DNA of 53,318 nt from assembly GCA_944381745.1 (NCBI GenBank), contig CALWMI010000077.1:1-53318 (forward strand), given 5' to 3'. Source of the stretch: an uncultured Lachnospiraceae bacterium (GTDB lineage: Bacteria > Bacillota > Clostridia > Lachnospirales > Lachnospiraceae). Both the position numbers and the translations under genes were made by a program. Positions 41,546 to 50,781 of this stretch are shown here, piece by piece. The stretch's first letter is position 1. Each line of letters starts with the position of its first letter. A model generated the notes under the pieces. That model had not been told where the DNA came from, did no database searches, and saw nothing but the letters and a program-made list of their open reading frames with translations.

Positions 41546-42355
41546 CTACCGGTCCAGCTCCTGGTGCGCCGCCTCCACGACCTGCTCCACCGGCAGGGCC
41601 AGGGACGCAGCCTGGGCCTCCCCCGGAGAATTCTGCAGGTGCAGCAGATACTCGATATTTCCCTCCGGCCCCTTGACCGGGGAATACGTTAAATTCAGCA
41701 GGCCGAAGCCGATACTCCCGGCAAAGGACGCCACCCTCTCGATGACCTCCCTGTGCACAGCCTTGTCCCGGACGACCCCCTTCTTGCCCACCTTCTCCCT
41801 GCCCGCCTCGAACTGGGGCTTGATCAGGCAGACGGCCTGCCCGTCCGCTGCCATCAGGTTCTTGACCGGGGGGAGCACCTTCTCCAGGGAGATGAAGGAG
41901 ACGTCGATGGACACCACCTGGGGGGCTTCCTCCACCTGCTCCGGCAGGACGTAGCGGATATTGGTCCTCTCCATGCACACCACCCGGCTGTCCTGGCGAA
42001 GCTTCCAGTCCAGCTGTCCGTGGCCCACATCCACCGCGTACACCTTCACTGCCCCATTCTGCAGCATACAGTCGGTGAAGCCTCCGGTGGAGGCTCCCAC
42101 ATCCATGCACACCTTGCCTTCCACAGACACGTCAAAGCACTCCATCGCCTTCTCCAGCTTCAGCCCGCCGCGGCTCACATAGCGCAGGGACTGGGTGCGC
42201 ACCTCTATGGCGGCGTTCACGTCGAAGAGGGTGCCCGCCTTGTCCTCCCGCTGCCCGCTGACGAACACCTCCCCCGACATGATCACCGCCTTCGCCTTCT
42301 CCCTGGAGGGAGCAAGCCCCCGCTTCACCAGCAGCACATCCAACCGTTCCTTCAT
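41546..42355 (-). CDS. tlyA: TlyA-family rRNA methyltransferase
   Basis: This 269-residue protein has an N-terminal S4 RNA-binding domain (ERLDVLLVKRGLAPSREKAK) and a Rossmann methyltransferase with the SAM motif CMDVGASTGGFTDCM. The catalytic K-D-K-E type positions are compatible. TlyA methylates 2'-O of cytidines in 16S or 23S rRNA in mycobacteria; Firmicutes YqxC-like relatives are less studied. ATG at 42353-42355 overlaps the dxs stop in ATGA, showing translational coupling. Annotated elsewhere as hemolysin A; rRNA methylation is the better-supported role. Confidence 0.93.
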   Translation of the reverse strand: MKERLDVLLVKRGLAPSREKAKAVIMSGEVFVSGQREDKAGTLFDVNAAIEVRTQSLRYVSRGGLKLEKAMECFDVSVEGKVCMDVGASTGGFTDCMLQNGAVKVYAVDVGHGQLDWKLRQDSRVVCMERTNIRYVLPEQVEEAPQVVSIDVSFISLEKVLPPVKNLMAADGQAVCLIKPQFEAGREKVGKKGVVRDKAVHREVIERVASFAGSIGFGLLNLTYSPVKGPEGNIEYLLHLQNSPGEAQAASLALPVEQVVEAAHQELDR

Positions 42356-44316
42356 CCGTTCCCACACTTTCTATACTCTTGATCCAGCTCCGCCTGGCCG
42401 CGCCGACCAGCCGGGAGGCTTCCGGCGCCCTGCCGTGGGCTTCGCGCCTCCACGCCTATCATCTCCGTCACAATTCTCTTAAGGATCGTATCCTTGTCAA
42501 TCCCCACTTCCTGCTTAAGGATATCCACATTCCCATGCTCCACATACTCGTCGGGGATGGCGATGGAAAGGACATCCACATCCAGGTGGTTCTCCTGCAC
42601 ACAGCGCAGCACATGCTCGCCGAAGCCGCCGCTCTCCACATTCTCCTCCAACGTCACAAGCAGGCGGTGGTCTGCGGCCAGCTGCCAGATGCACGCCTCG
42701 TCCAGCGGCTTCGCCCACCTGGCGTTGACCAGGGAGCACTGGAAGCCCCTCTCCTTTAACTCCCGGCGCACCTCCTCCGCCGTCTTCACCATGCTGCCCA
42801 GGGCGTAGAGGGCGATCTCCGTCTCGTCGTAGAGGATCTCGCTCTTCCCATATTCGATGGGGCGGCGGAACTCCTGCAGCCCGTCGTAGGCCTCTCCCCT
42901 GGGATAGCGGATGGCCACCGGCCCGCCGTAATTCAGCGCGAATTTCAGCATATCCGACAGCTCCCACTTATTCTTGGGCGCCAGGACACTCATGTTGGGG
43001 ATGCTGCTCAGAAAGGAGATATCGAAGATCCCCTGGTGGGTCTCCCCGTCGCTCCCCACAAGCCCTGCCCGGTCTACGGCAAAGACCACCGGCAGGTTCT
43101 GGATACACACATCGTGGATGATCTGGTCGTAAGCCCGCTGGAGGAAGGAGGAATAGATGGCCACCACTGGCTTCATGCCCTCCGCCGCCAGCCCCGCCGC
43201 AAAGGTCACGGCATGTTCCTCCGCAATCCCCACGTCGTAGAAGCGGCCGGGGAACATATTGCGGAAGCGCTTGAGCCCGGTGCCGTCCGGCATGGCCGCT
43301 GTGATGGCCACCACCTTGTCGTCCCGGTCGCCCATCTTGCGCATGACCGTGGAAAAAATATCCGTGTAGCTGGCCTTCACCCGCTTCCTGGCCGGAAGCC
43401 CCGTCTCGATCTCAAAGGGCTCCGCCCCGTGGAACCTGGCGGGATGGCGCTCCGCCGGCAGGTACCCCTTCCCCTTCTTGGTGATCGCGTGGACAATCAC
43501 AGCGTTGTTGAGCCGCTTCGCCTCCTGGAGCACCCGGGTCAGCTGGCGGATGTCGTGGCCGTCCACCGGCCCCAGATAGGTGATCCCCATGTTCTCGAAG
43601 AGCATGCCCGGGATCACAAACTGCTTGAGCCCGTTCTTCGTCCGGCGGATCCCGTTGACCATCTTCTCCCCGTACACCGGGATGCTGTTGAGGGAGTTGT
43701 AGATCCCGTTCTTCAGCCCGGTGTACGCTGCAGCTGTACGGATCGCCCCCAGATATTTGGACATGCCGCCCACGTTCTCCGAGATCGACATGTTGTTGTC
43801 ATTCAGCACAATGATAAAATTTGTCTCCATGCGGGCGGCGTTGTTCAGCGCCTCGTAGGCCATGCCGCCGGTGAGGGCCCCGTCGCCGATGACAGACACC
43901 ACATAGTTGGATTTGCCCAGGTAATCCCTGGCCTTGGCAAGCCCCAGCCCTGCGGAGATGGACGTGGAGCTGTGCCCAGTGTTAAAGCAGTCGCAGTCGC
44001 TCTCCCTCGTCTTAGGAAAGCCGCTTAAGCCCCCAAATTTGCGCAGCCCGTCAAAGCCCTCCTTGCGCCCGGTGAGGATCTTGTGGGTGTAGGACTGGTG
44101 CCCCACATCCCAGACGATCTTGTCCTGGGGAAGGTCAAATACCAGGTGCAGCGCCATCGTGAGCTCCACCACGCCCAGATTGGACGCCAGGTGCCCTCCG
44201 GACACGCTGATCTTCTCTATCAGGAACTGCCGGATCTCCGCCGCCAGCTCGTCCAGCTCCTTCCTGGTCTTGAGCTGCTTGATATCATTTTCCTGATTGA
44301 TTTTCTCTAACTGCAC
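42352..44316 (-). CDS. dxs: 1-deoxy-D-xylulose 5-phosphate synthase
   Basis: This 654-residue thiamine diphosphate enzyme joins pyruvate and glyceraldehyde 3-phosphate, the first MEP-pathway step. Visible are the N-terminal VWDVGHQSYTHKILTGRK with catalytic His, the ThDP motif VIGDGALTGGMAYEALNNA, and the transketolase-like RFYDVGIAEEHAVTFAAG. It begins at GTG 44314-44316 after GGGGCGAGG. The C-terminus runs about 25 residues past the conserved end with a glycine/arginine-rich tail, possibly a strain-specific extension. It lies between ispA and tlyA. Confidence 0.96.
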   Translation of the reverse strand: MQLEKINQENDIKQLKTRKELDELAAEIRQFLIEKISVSGGHLASNLGVVELTMALHLVFDLPQDKIVWDVGHQSYTHKILTGRKEGFDGLRKFGGLSGFPKTRESDCDCFNTGHSSTSISAGLGLAKARDYLGKSNYVVSVIGDGALTGGMAYEALNNAARMETNFIIVLNDNNMSISENVGGMSKYLGAIRTAAAYTGLKNGIYNSLNSIPVYGEKMVNGIRRTKNGLKQFVIPGMLFENMGITYLGPVDGHDIRQLTRVLQEAKRLNNAVIVHAITKKGKGYLPAERHPARFHGAEPFEIETGLPARKRVKASYTDIFSTVMRKMGDRDDKVVAITAAMPDGTGLKRFRNMFPGRFYDVGIAEEHAVTFAAGLAAEGMKPVVAIYSSFLQRAYDQIIHDVCIQNLPVVFAVDRAGLVGSDGETHQGIFDISFLSSIPNMSVLAPKNKWELSDMLKFALNYGGPVAIRYPRGEAYDGLQEFRRPIEYGKSEILYDETEIALYALGSMVKTAEEVRRELKERGFQCSLVNARWAKPLDEACIWQLAADHRLLVTLEENVESGGFGEHVLRCVQENHLDVDVLSIAIPDEYVEHGNVDILKQEVGIDKDTILKRIVTEMIGVEARSPRQGAGSLPAGRRGQAELDQEYRKCGNG

Positions 44317-44329
44317 AGTCCTCGCCCCT

Positions 44330-45217
44330 TTATTTTTCCCTGGAGATCAGATAGCGGATCAGCTCCTCCAGGAAGGTGTTCTCTCTGCCGGTGCTGCCAA
44401 GGGTGCGAAGTGCCCGGGCAGAGATTTCCTCCACGTCCTGCGACGCCTTCTCCAGCCCTTCCAGCGTCACATAGGTCGTCTTGTTGTTCTTCTCGTCGCT
44501 GTGGATCGGCTTGCCCAGCACCTCCACCGTGCTGGTCACATCCAGGATATCGTCCTGTATCTGGAAGGCCAGCCCCACGTCTGAGGCCACCTGGCCGATC
44601 CTCTGCACGTCCTCCTCACTGGCTCCCGCCAGCACCGCCCCGATCATCATGGACGCCTCGATCAGCGCCCCGGTCTTCAGGCTGTAGATAAAATCCAGCT
44701 TCTCCCGGGAGAGGGGCTGCCCCTCCGACTCCACGTCCACCGACTGCCCGCCGACCATGCCCCAGATTCCCGCCTTGCGCGCCAGAATCTTCAATGCCCG
44801 GGGGATGCCCGCGTTGCCGGGAGCTGTGTCGAAGGCTGTGAGCGCCGTCTCATAGGCGTAATTCAGCAGGGCGTCCCCGGCCAGGATGCCCATCGCCTCC
44901 CCGTAGGCCACATGGGTCGTCTTGCGCCCCCGGCGGTACTCGTCGTTGTCCATCGCCGGCAGGTCGTCGTGCACAAGGGAATAGGTGTGGATCATCTCCA
45001 TCGCCGCCATAAACGGCTCCACCACCGGCCCGCTGCCGCCAAAGAGGCGGTAGCTCTCCGCCATCAGCATGGGGCGCAGCCGCTTGCCCCCGGCCCGTAC
45101 GCTGTAATTCATCGCCTCCAGCACCGTCCTCTGGAAGCCCTCCTCCCTGGGCAGGTACCTCTCCAGTATCCCCTCGATCTCCTCCGTCCGCTTCTTCAAT
45201 TCCTCGCTAAAATTCAT
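44330..45217 (-). CDS. ispA: Farnesyl/geranylgeranyl diphosphate synthase
   Basis: This 295-residue trans-prenyltransferase condenses IPP with allylic diphosphates, supplying uppS with primer. The first aspartate-rich motif is DDLPAMDND (about 84-92), and the second is QIQDDILDVTS. Basic residues in AGGKRLRPML bind diphosphate. ATG at 45215-45217 overlaps the xseB end by 11 bases. It precedes dxs by 13 bases, so the two MEP/isoprenoid genes are tightly coupled. The chain length made, C15 or C20, cannot be fixed by eye. Confidence 0.95.
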   Translation of the reverse strand: MNFSEELKKRTEEIEGILERYLPREEGFQRTVLEAMNYSVRAGGKRLRPMLMAESYRLFGGSGPVVEPFMAAMEMIHTYSLVHDDLPAMDNDEYRRGRKTTHVAYGEAMGILAGDALLNYAYETALTAFDTAPGNAGIPRALKILARKAGIWGMVGGQSVDVESEGQPLSREKLDFIYSLKTGALIEASMMIGAVLAGASEEDVQRIGQVASDVGLAFQIQDDILDVTSTVEVLGKPIHSDEKNNKTTYVTLEGLEKASQDVEEISARALRTLGSTGRENTFLEELIRYLISREK

Positions 45218-45434
45218 CGTAACCACCATTCTCATTCACCACAAGCATCTGCTTCTCCACTGTGTCAATCTTCTCATGGCAGGCCTTCAAATACTTCATC
45301 CCCTGCTCGTACGCCTGGAAGGAAGCCTCCAGCGTCGTCTCCCGGTTCTCCAGCACCGCAATCGCCTGCTCCAGCTTCGCAAACAGCCCCTCCAGGCTCT
45401 CCTTTGAAAAATCCTCTTCAGGCCTCTGTCCCAT
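45207..45434 (-). CDS. xseB: Exodeoxyribonuclease VII small subunit
   Basis: This 75-residue helical protein binds XseA to form exonuclease VII, which degrades single-stranded DNA. The pattern LEGLFAKLEQAIAVLENRET and the following ASFQAYEQGMKYLK match the family. Its start overlaps the xseA stop by 17 bases, the usual coupling. Confidence 0.95.
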   Translation of the reverse strand: MGQRPEEDFSKESLEGLFAKLEQAIAVLENRETTLEASFQAYEQGMKYLKACHEKIDTVEKQMLVVNENGGYDEF

Positions 45435-46659
45435 CGCGCCGTCCCTCCTCCTGGAAATCCCCTGTCAGCTCCGACGACTGGACTTCCGTATAAATTTTGC
45501 CATTCGATACATAGACGGTCAGCCGCTGTCCCGGCCGCACCGCCCCGGCGTCTGTCACCGGACGCCCTCTCTCGTCCGCCGTGTAGGAGAAGCCCTGGCT
45601 CAGCCTCTTCAGCGGGCTCAGGCCATCCAGCCGCCCGGCAAAGACCGCCAGGCGGGACCTGGCATCCTCCAGCCGGTGCGCCAGCGCCGCCTCCAGCTTC
45701 CCCTGCATGTCGATAAGGGCCTGCCTGCCCTCCCGGATCCTGGAGGCGGGGCTTGCCAGCGCAAGCCGCCTCTCATACTGCTCCAGCAGCTGGTTTTTCC
45801 AGACAATCCGATCCATCAGGAGGCGGTTCAGCCGCCGGTGGAAATCATCCATCTGATCCAGCAGGCTGCGCACATCGGCCACCGCCAGCTCCGCCGCCGC
45901 CGAGGGCGTGGGCGCCCGCAGGTCCGCCACATAATCCGCAATCGTCGTGTCTGTCTCGTGCCCCACCGCGGAGATCACCGGCGTCCGGCAGCTGAAAATC
46001 GCCCTGGCCACAATCTCCTCGTTGAACGCCCAAAGATCCTCGATGGAGCCGCCGCCCCTGCCGACGATCATCACATCCAGCCCCAGCTCGTCCAGCGCGC
46101 GGATGCCCGCGGCAATGCTCTCGGCTGCCCCCTCTCCCTGCACCTGGACAGGGTAGAGGATGATCTGGATATAGGGGTTGCGGCGGTACGCGATATTGCG
46201 GATATCCTGGATGGCCGCCCCGGTGGGCGCAGTCACCACGCCCAGCCGCCTGACATAGGCAGGGAGCGGCTGCTTGTAGCAGCTGTCAAACATCCCCATC
46301 TCCTCCAGCGACCGCTTGAGCTCCAAAAACCGCTGGTACAGAAGCCCCTCCCCGTCCAGCACAATCTCCCTGGCGTAGAGCTGGTACCTGCCGTCCCTCT
46401 CATAGACGCTCACGCTTCCCAGGACAATGACCTTCTGCCCTTCCGCCATACGAAAAGAGAGACCTTTCCGATTGCCTGCAAACATTACGCAGGACAGCGT
46501 CCCAGTCTCATCCTTCAACGAAAAATATATATGCCCGGACGTGTGGTACTTGCAGTTCGACACTTCTCCTTTGACATAGATGTGGTTCAGCATAAAGTCC
46601 TGGGCGAACATCTGCTTGATATAGCTGTTCACCTGCCCGACAGAATATGCCTTCCTCAT
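45418..46659 (-). CDS. xseA: Exodeoxyribonuclease VII large subunit
   Basis: This 413-residue catalytic subunit has an N-terminal OB fold (YSVGQVNSYIKQMFAQDFML, then IYVKGEVSNCKYHTSGHIYF) and a nuclease core with VIVGRGGGSIEDLWAFNEE, HETDTTIADYVADLRAPTPS and a long coiled coil. The length is normal. ATG at 46657-46659. It lies between nusB and xseB, as expected. Confidence 0.97.
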   Translation of the reverse strand: MRKAYSVGQVNSYIKQMFAQDFMLNHIYVKGEVSNCKYHTSGHIYFSLKDETGTLSCVMFAGNRKGLSFRMAEGQKVIVLGSVSVYERDGRYQLYAREIVLDGEGLLYQRFLELKRSLEEMGMFDSCYKQPLPAYVRRLGVVTAPTGAAIQDIRNIAYRRNPYIQIILYPVQVQGEGAAESIAAGIRALDELGLDVMIVGRGGGSIEDLWAFNEEIVARAIFSCRTPVISAVGHETDTTIADYVADLRAPTPSAAAELAVADVRSLLDQMDDFHRRLNRLLMDRIVWKNQLLEQYERRLALASPASRIREGRQALIDMQGKLEAALAHRLEDARSRLAVFAGRLDGLSPLKRLSQGFSYTADERGRPVTDAGAVRPGQRLTVYVSNGKIYTEVQSSELTGDFQEEGRRDGTEA

Positions 46660-46674
46660 ATGCCCTCACCCCAT

Positions 46675-47172
46675 TCAGCTGTCCGCACGCTTCGCCTCTT
46701 CCTGGGCATCGCTTCCGGCATGCTCTCCCTCCGGCCTGCTCCCGCTGTGCGCCGCGCTCTTGGAAGACTCCTGCTCCCTGGCCAGCTTGCCCAGGATGCC
46801 GTTGATAAAGGACGGCGCGTCGTCCCCTCCGTACAGCTTGCCCAGCTCTACCGCCTCATTGATGGCCACCCCGGTGGGCACGTCGCCGTCAAAACAGATC
46901 TCGTAGGCCGCCAAGCGCAGGATGGACAGCTCCACCTTGCCCATGCGCCGTACCTTCCAGCCCTGGGACAGCTCGTCAAGCTTCCCGTCTATGAAGCTGA
47001 GCCGGCTGATAACCCTCTGATACTTGTCCACGATATAGCTCCGGTCTCTCTCCTCCAGCATAGGGATGTCGTCCATATACATGGCAATCTGCTCGTCCAT
47101 CTGGTCTGCCTCATTGAACTCGCTCCTGAACAGCAGCTTGAAAATATGCTCCCTCTGTTCTCTCCTCTTCAT
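46675..47172 (-). CDS. nusB: Transcription antitermination factor NusB
   Basis: This 165-residue all-helical factor binds boxA RNA with S10 in rRNA antitermination. It has KRREQREHIFKLLFRSEF, ELSILRLAAYEICFDGDVPT and the C-terminal INEAVELGKLYGGDDAPSFI, INGILGKLA. I chose ATG at 47170-47172 after GGAGGGAGCGATT. The tail after residue 140 is Ser/Glu-rich and unconserved. It follows asp23 after a hairpin. Confidence 0.96.
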   Translation of the reverse strand: MKRREQREHIFKLLFRSEFNEADQMDEQIAMYMDDIPMLEERDRSYIVDKYQRVISRLSFIDGKLDELSQGWKVRRMGKVELSILRLAAYEICFDGDVPTGVAINEAVELGKLYGGDDAPSFINGILGKLAREQESSKSAAHSGSRPEGEHAGSDAQEEAKRADS

Positions 47173-47234
47173 AATCGCTCCCTCCGTCTGTGTGCCGCAC
47201 TTCCGCCATACCGCCGCGTCCATTCAGCAAATAA

Positions 47235-47256
47235 GGGTGTCCGCTTCCGGGCACCC
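47235..47256 (-). terminator. Hairpin with T-rich tail between asp23 and nusB
   Basis: On the minus strand GGGTGCCCG, loop GAAG, CGGACACCC form nine pairs including one G-U, followed by TTATTTG. It may attenuate transcription or protect the asp23 message; the operon probably continues through it. Confidence 0.45.
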
Positions 47257-47272
47257 ATCTGCGCAAGGCTCA

Positions 47273-47647
47273 TCACTGCTTCATATCCACCCCTGCGATG
47301 TGGATATTGACCTCCTCCACCGTCAGCCCTGTCATATTCTCGATTGCTCCCTTGACTCTCTCCTGCACCTTGGCCGATGTCTTCGGGATGCTGTAGCCGT
47401 AGCGCATGTTCAGGGAGACATCCACCCGCACCGTCCTGCCGGCCACGGTCACCTTCACGCCCTTGGACAGGTTCTTCATTCCCAGCTTGCCCACCAGCTC
47501 GTTGGTGATATTGCCCGCCATGGATGCCACGCCTTCCACCTCCGTGGCCGCAAGCCCGGCGATGATCGCCACCACCTCGTCTGCAATCTGTACCTCGCCC
47601 ATGCTGAGTTCTTCATGTATAGTATAAGAATTTCTCTCTTCCGACAT
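47273..47647 (-). CDS. Asp23/YloU-family envelope stress protein
   Basis: This 124-residue Asp23-fold protein is widespread in Firmicutes and linked to envelope homeostasis. Motifs are GEVQIADEVVAIIAGLAATE, GVKVTVAGRTVRVDVSLN and the C-terminal VEEVNIHIAGVDM. I chose ATG at 47645-47647 after AGGAGGTATATGAG. It is the first gene behind the sigma-A promoter at 47685-47713. Confidence 0.92.
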   Translation of the reverse strand: MSEERNSYTIHEELSMGEVQIADEVVAIIAGLAATEVEGVASMAGNITNELVGKLGMKNLSKGVKVTVAGRTVRVDVSLNMRYGYSIPKTSAKVQERVKGAIENMTGLTVEEVNIHIAGVDMKQ

Positions 47648-47684
47648 CTCATATACCTCCTGTATCGTCTGCATCTTATTCTTT

Positions 47685-47713
47685 ATTATAAACAGAACCG
47701 CCGGTGTTTGCAA
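47685..47713 (-). promoter_or_regulatory. Sigma-A promoter of the asp23-nusB-to-recN operon
   Basis: On the minus strand TTGCAA (47708-47713), 17 bases, TATAAT (47685-47690). Start near 47678, about 31 bases before the asp23 ATG. The operon extends from here to the terminator at 38390. Confidence 0.75.
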
Positions 47714-47739
47714 TTCTTTTTTGCTGCGCCCAGGCCCGG

Positions 47740-49026
47740 TCATTCCAGGGAAATCAGCAGCATCCGGCTGGACGGATCCGCAATGTAGGAGATCTGCCGG
47801 ATGGAAGTATCCGCCTGGAAAATCTCCTGCCTGTCAAACAGGTTCTCGATGTATGTCTCATAGGTCTGCTGGTCTGGGAATTTCATCGTCAGGTACTCCT
47901 GGCCGGCCGCCCTGGCTGCCTCCAGCCTCTTTGCCACCAGCTCCAGGTCGTACGCCTCATACCAGAGCCCCTCGTACCGGTAATAATTGTACGTCTCGGC
48001 TGTGCACTCCGGCAGCGGCACCGCCGCATTGGGAGTGTGGTCGGCGCCCATCTGCTCCGACGTGAGGTTCAGATAGTCATAGTTGACATAATCCTCATCC
48101 ACCAGGCCGCTGTCCACAGCCTCCTGCCCTGCCACCGGATCCCCCCATGTGGTGTCCACATAGTAGTATTCCCCGTCCAGCATCACCAGATTCCAGGCGT
48201 GGGCCACATTCTTCCCCTCCGGGTTCAGGGCAGTCCCGGTCACCGTCGTGCAGGGGATTCCCAGCTCCTTCAGGAGATACTGGGTGGCATAGGCGTAGCC
48301 CTGGCACACAGACGCCCCGTTGAGGAACACGCTGAGGATGTTCTGGTTGTCCGGCGCGCTCTCGTCGTACACCGTGTGCCGCACAAGGTAGTCATACACA
48401 TATTTCTCCTTCTCGTACGCCCCGCCGTCCGCAGGAGCCCCGCGCAAAATGTCCGCCACGGCCTCATCCACCAGGGCCTGCTTCTCGTCCCGCTCCTCGG
48501 GCGTATAGGAGTACTGCCCAGAAAAGGTGTAGAATTCCGTCTGCCCGCCCACCATATGCTCTGTGATCACATAGCCCTCCACATAGAATAGCTCTGGGTG
48601 ATCCATCATGATCGCCTGGTAGGCGCGGTCCACCTGCTCCGGATCCATGGAGCGAAGCTTCACCTCGCTGCGGTAGCCCTCCAGAGCGGACAGAAGCTCC
48701 AGGTAGAGCTTCTGATCCTCTGCCGGCAGCTGCCCGTAGGCATAGTCGCCCGCCGCAGCCTTCTCCCGGGCCGCCGCCAGCTCTTCCTCTGTCACTTCCT
48801 CGAACTGTCCGGCATAGATGTCCGCCTGCTTCTCGATCAGAGTCTCCCGGACTGCGTCCCGCACCGAGGCCACCGCCTGGCAGCCTGTGAGAAGCGCTGC
48901 GGCCAGGCAGGCAGCCAGGCAGGCCAGAGCCCGGCGGCCGCCTCTTGGCAGCCTGCCCGCGGCCCCCGCCGCTGCCCTCCTGCTGTCACGGCCCGCTCCT
49001 CTCATCCTTGTCTGCATTTCTCCCAT
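47740..49026 (-). CDS. Transglutaminase-like lipoprotein
   Basis: This 428-residue protein has a basic N-terminus, a hydrophobic stretch and a lipobox LLTGC near residue 48, so it is anchored outside the membrane. The transglutaminase-like triad is Cys in SVCQGYAYATQYLL, His in NVAHAWNLVMLD and Asp in YYYVDTTWGDP. Such proteins process peptides or cell-wall components rather than cross-link proteins; the substrate is unknown. I chose ATG at 49024-49026, preceded by GGAAG; GTG one codon upstream is also possible. It starts 3 bases after prfC, so the two are co-transcribed. Confidence 0.88.
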   Translation of the reverse strand: MGEMQTRMRGAGRDSRRAAAGAAGRLPRGGRRALACLAACLAAALLTGCQAVASVRDAVRETLIEKQADIYAGQFEEVTEEELAAAREKAAAGDYAYGQLPAEDQKLYLELLSALEGYRSEVKLRSMDPEQVDRAYQAIMMDHPELFYVEGYVITEHMVGGQTEFYTFSGQYSYTPEERDEKQALVDEAVADILRGAPADGGAYEKEKYVYDYLVRHTVYDESAPDNQNILSVFLNGASVCQGYAYATQYLLKELGIPCTTVTGTALNPEGKNVAHAWNLVMLDGEYYYVDTTWGDPVAGQEAVDSGLVDEDYVNYDYLNLTSEQMGADHTPNAAVPLPECTAETYNYYRYEGLWYEAYDLELVAKRLEAARAAGQEYLTMKFPDQQTYETYIENLFDRQEIFQADTSIRQISYIADPSSRMLLISLE

Positions 49027-49029
49027 CAC

Positions 49030-50619
49030 CTAATTTCTTCCGAACTCCTCCAGGACAAGCCCCTCGTTGCGCTCCAGCACCATGCCCACGCTCCAGCTGT
49101 TGACAAAGAGCAGGAGCGGGTTGCCCTTCAGGTCTTTGATCTTCTTCATGTCGGAGGTACCCACCAGCTTATTCAGATCCACATTGTCCCCCACAATCCA
49201 GCGGATATGCTCGTAGGGCAGGTTCTCCAGACGGATCTCCACGTTGTATTCATTCTCCAGCCGGTATTTCAGCACGTCAAACTGCAGCACGCCCACGACG
49301 CCCACGATGATCTCCTCCATCCCCGTGTTGAACTCCTGGAAAATCTGGATGGCGCCCTCCTGGGCAATCTCTGTGATCCCCTTCACGAACTGCTTGCGCT
49401 TCATCGTGTCCATCTGCCGCACCCGGGCAAAGTGCTCCGGGGCGAAGGTGGGGATCCCCTCATACCGGAAGTTCTCCCCCGGCATGCAGATCGTGTCCCC
49501 GATGGAAAAGATTCCCGGGTCGAACACACCGATGATATCCCCCGCGTACGCCTCTTCGATGACCTTCCGGTCAGAGGCCATCAGCTGCTGGGGCTGGGAC
49601 AGGCGCTGCTTCCGGCCTCCCTGCACATGGTAGACCTCCCGGGAGGCGTCAAACTTCCCGGAGCAGATGCGCATGAAGGCGATCCGGTCCCGGTGCGCCC
49701 TGTTCATGTTGGCCTGGATCTTGAAGACAAAGGCCGAGAAATCATTGTCCACCGGGTCGATGATCCCCTTGTCCGACATGCGCGGCAGAGGCGCGTAGGT
49801 CATCTTTAGGAAATGCTGCAGGAAGGTCTCCACGCCAAAATTGGTCAGAGCCGAGCCGAAGAATACCGGGGACAGCTCCCCCTTCGTCACCAGGTCAATG
49901 TCAAACTCTGCGGAGGCGCCGTCCAGAAGCTCAATCTCCTCCTCCAGCTTCTCTCTAAAGTCTTCCCCTATCTGCGCGGTTAATTCCGGGCTGTCGATGG
50001 AAATGACGTGGGCCTCCCCCTCCTTCGTCCCCTTCTCCGTCCCGGTGAAGGTGGTCACACAGCGGGTATTCCGGTCGTAGACGCCCTTGAAGTTCTTGCC
50101 GGAGCCGATGGGCCAGTTGACAGGGCAGGTGGCGATTCCCAGCTCCTTCTCGATGTCGTCCAGCAAGTCGAAGGTGTCGTTGGCGTCCCGGTCCAGCTTG
50201 TTGATAAAGGTAAAAATCGGAATGTGCCGCATGACGCACACCTTGAACAGCTTGCGCGTCTGGGCCTCCACGCCCTTGGAGGCATCAATGACCATGACTG
50301 CAGAATCCGCCGCCATCAGCGTCCGGTAGGTGTCCTCCGAGAAGTCCTGGTGCCCGGGGGTGTCCAGGATGTTGATGCAGTATCCGCCGTACTCAAACTG
50401 CATGACCGAGGAGGTGACGGAAATTCCCCTCTCCTTCTCGATCTCCATCCAATCCGACACCGCATGCCTGGCCGTCGCCTTGCCCTTCACCGAGCCCGCC
50501 AGATTGATCGCCCCGCCGTACAGCAGAAACTTCTCTGTCAGCGTCGTCTTTCCCGCGTCCGGGTGGGAAATAATCGCGAATGTCCTTCTTCTCTCAATTT
50601 CTTGCCTGTAATCTGCCAC
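49030..50619 (-). CDS. prfC: Peptide chain release factor 3
   Basis: This 529-residue GTPase releases RF1 and RF2 from ribosomes. G motifs are visible: G1 SHPDAGKTTLTEKFL, G2/G3 region RGISVTSSVMQF and DTPGHQDFSEDT, G4 INKLDRD. Full length. It starts at GTG 50617-50619 after GGAGGAATCAAC. It precedes the transglutaminase-like gene. The terminator of ilvE lies just upstream. Confidence 0.97.
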   Translation of the reverse strand: MADYRQEIERRRTFAIISHPDAGKTTLTEKFLLYGGAINLAGSVKGKATARHAVSDWMEIEKERGISVTSSVMQFEYGGYCINILDTPGHQDFSEDTYRTLMAADSAVMVIDASKGVEAQTRKLFKVCVMRHIPIFTFINKLDRDANDTFDLLDDIEKELGIATCPVNWPIGSGKNFKGVYDRNTRCVTTFTGTEKGTKEGEAHVISIDSPELTAQIGEDFREKLEEEIELLDGASAEFDIDLVTKGELSPVFFGSALTNFGVETFLQHFLKMTYAPLPRMSDKGIIDPVDNDFSAFVFKIQANMNRAHRDRIAFMRICSGKFDASREVYHVQGGRKQRLSQPQQLMASDRKVIEEAYAGDIIGVFDPGIFSIGDTICMPGENFRYEGIPTFAPEHFARVRQMDTMKRKQFVKGITEIAQEGAIQIFQEFNTGMEEIIVGVVGVLQFDVLKYRLENEYNVEIRLENLPYEHIRWIVGDNVDLNKLVGTSDMKKIKDLKGNPLLLFVNSWSVGMVLERNEGLVLEEFGRN

Positions 50620-50654
50620 GTTGATTCCTCCTGCGTAGTATTTGAAGCGCTATG

Positions 50655-50690
50655 GAAAAAAGAATCCTGCTTTGCCTGGCAGGATTCTCT
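50655..50690 (-). terminator. Rho-independent terminator after ilvE
   Basis: AGAATCCTGC (50661-50670) and GCAGGATTCT (50679-50688) form a perfect 10-bp stem, followed on the minus strand by TTTTTT. It ends the ilvE transcript before prfC. Confidence 0.9.
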
Positions 50691-50781
50691 TCTATACTCT
50701 CTCTTAAATTGCAGTTCTCCCGCTTCTGCCGGAAGTATTATAGCATCTGCGCCCCCGTATGGCAAGGGTAAGGCGCTTTTC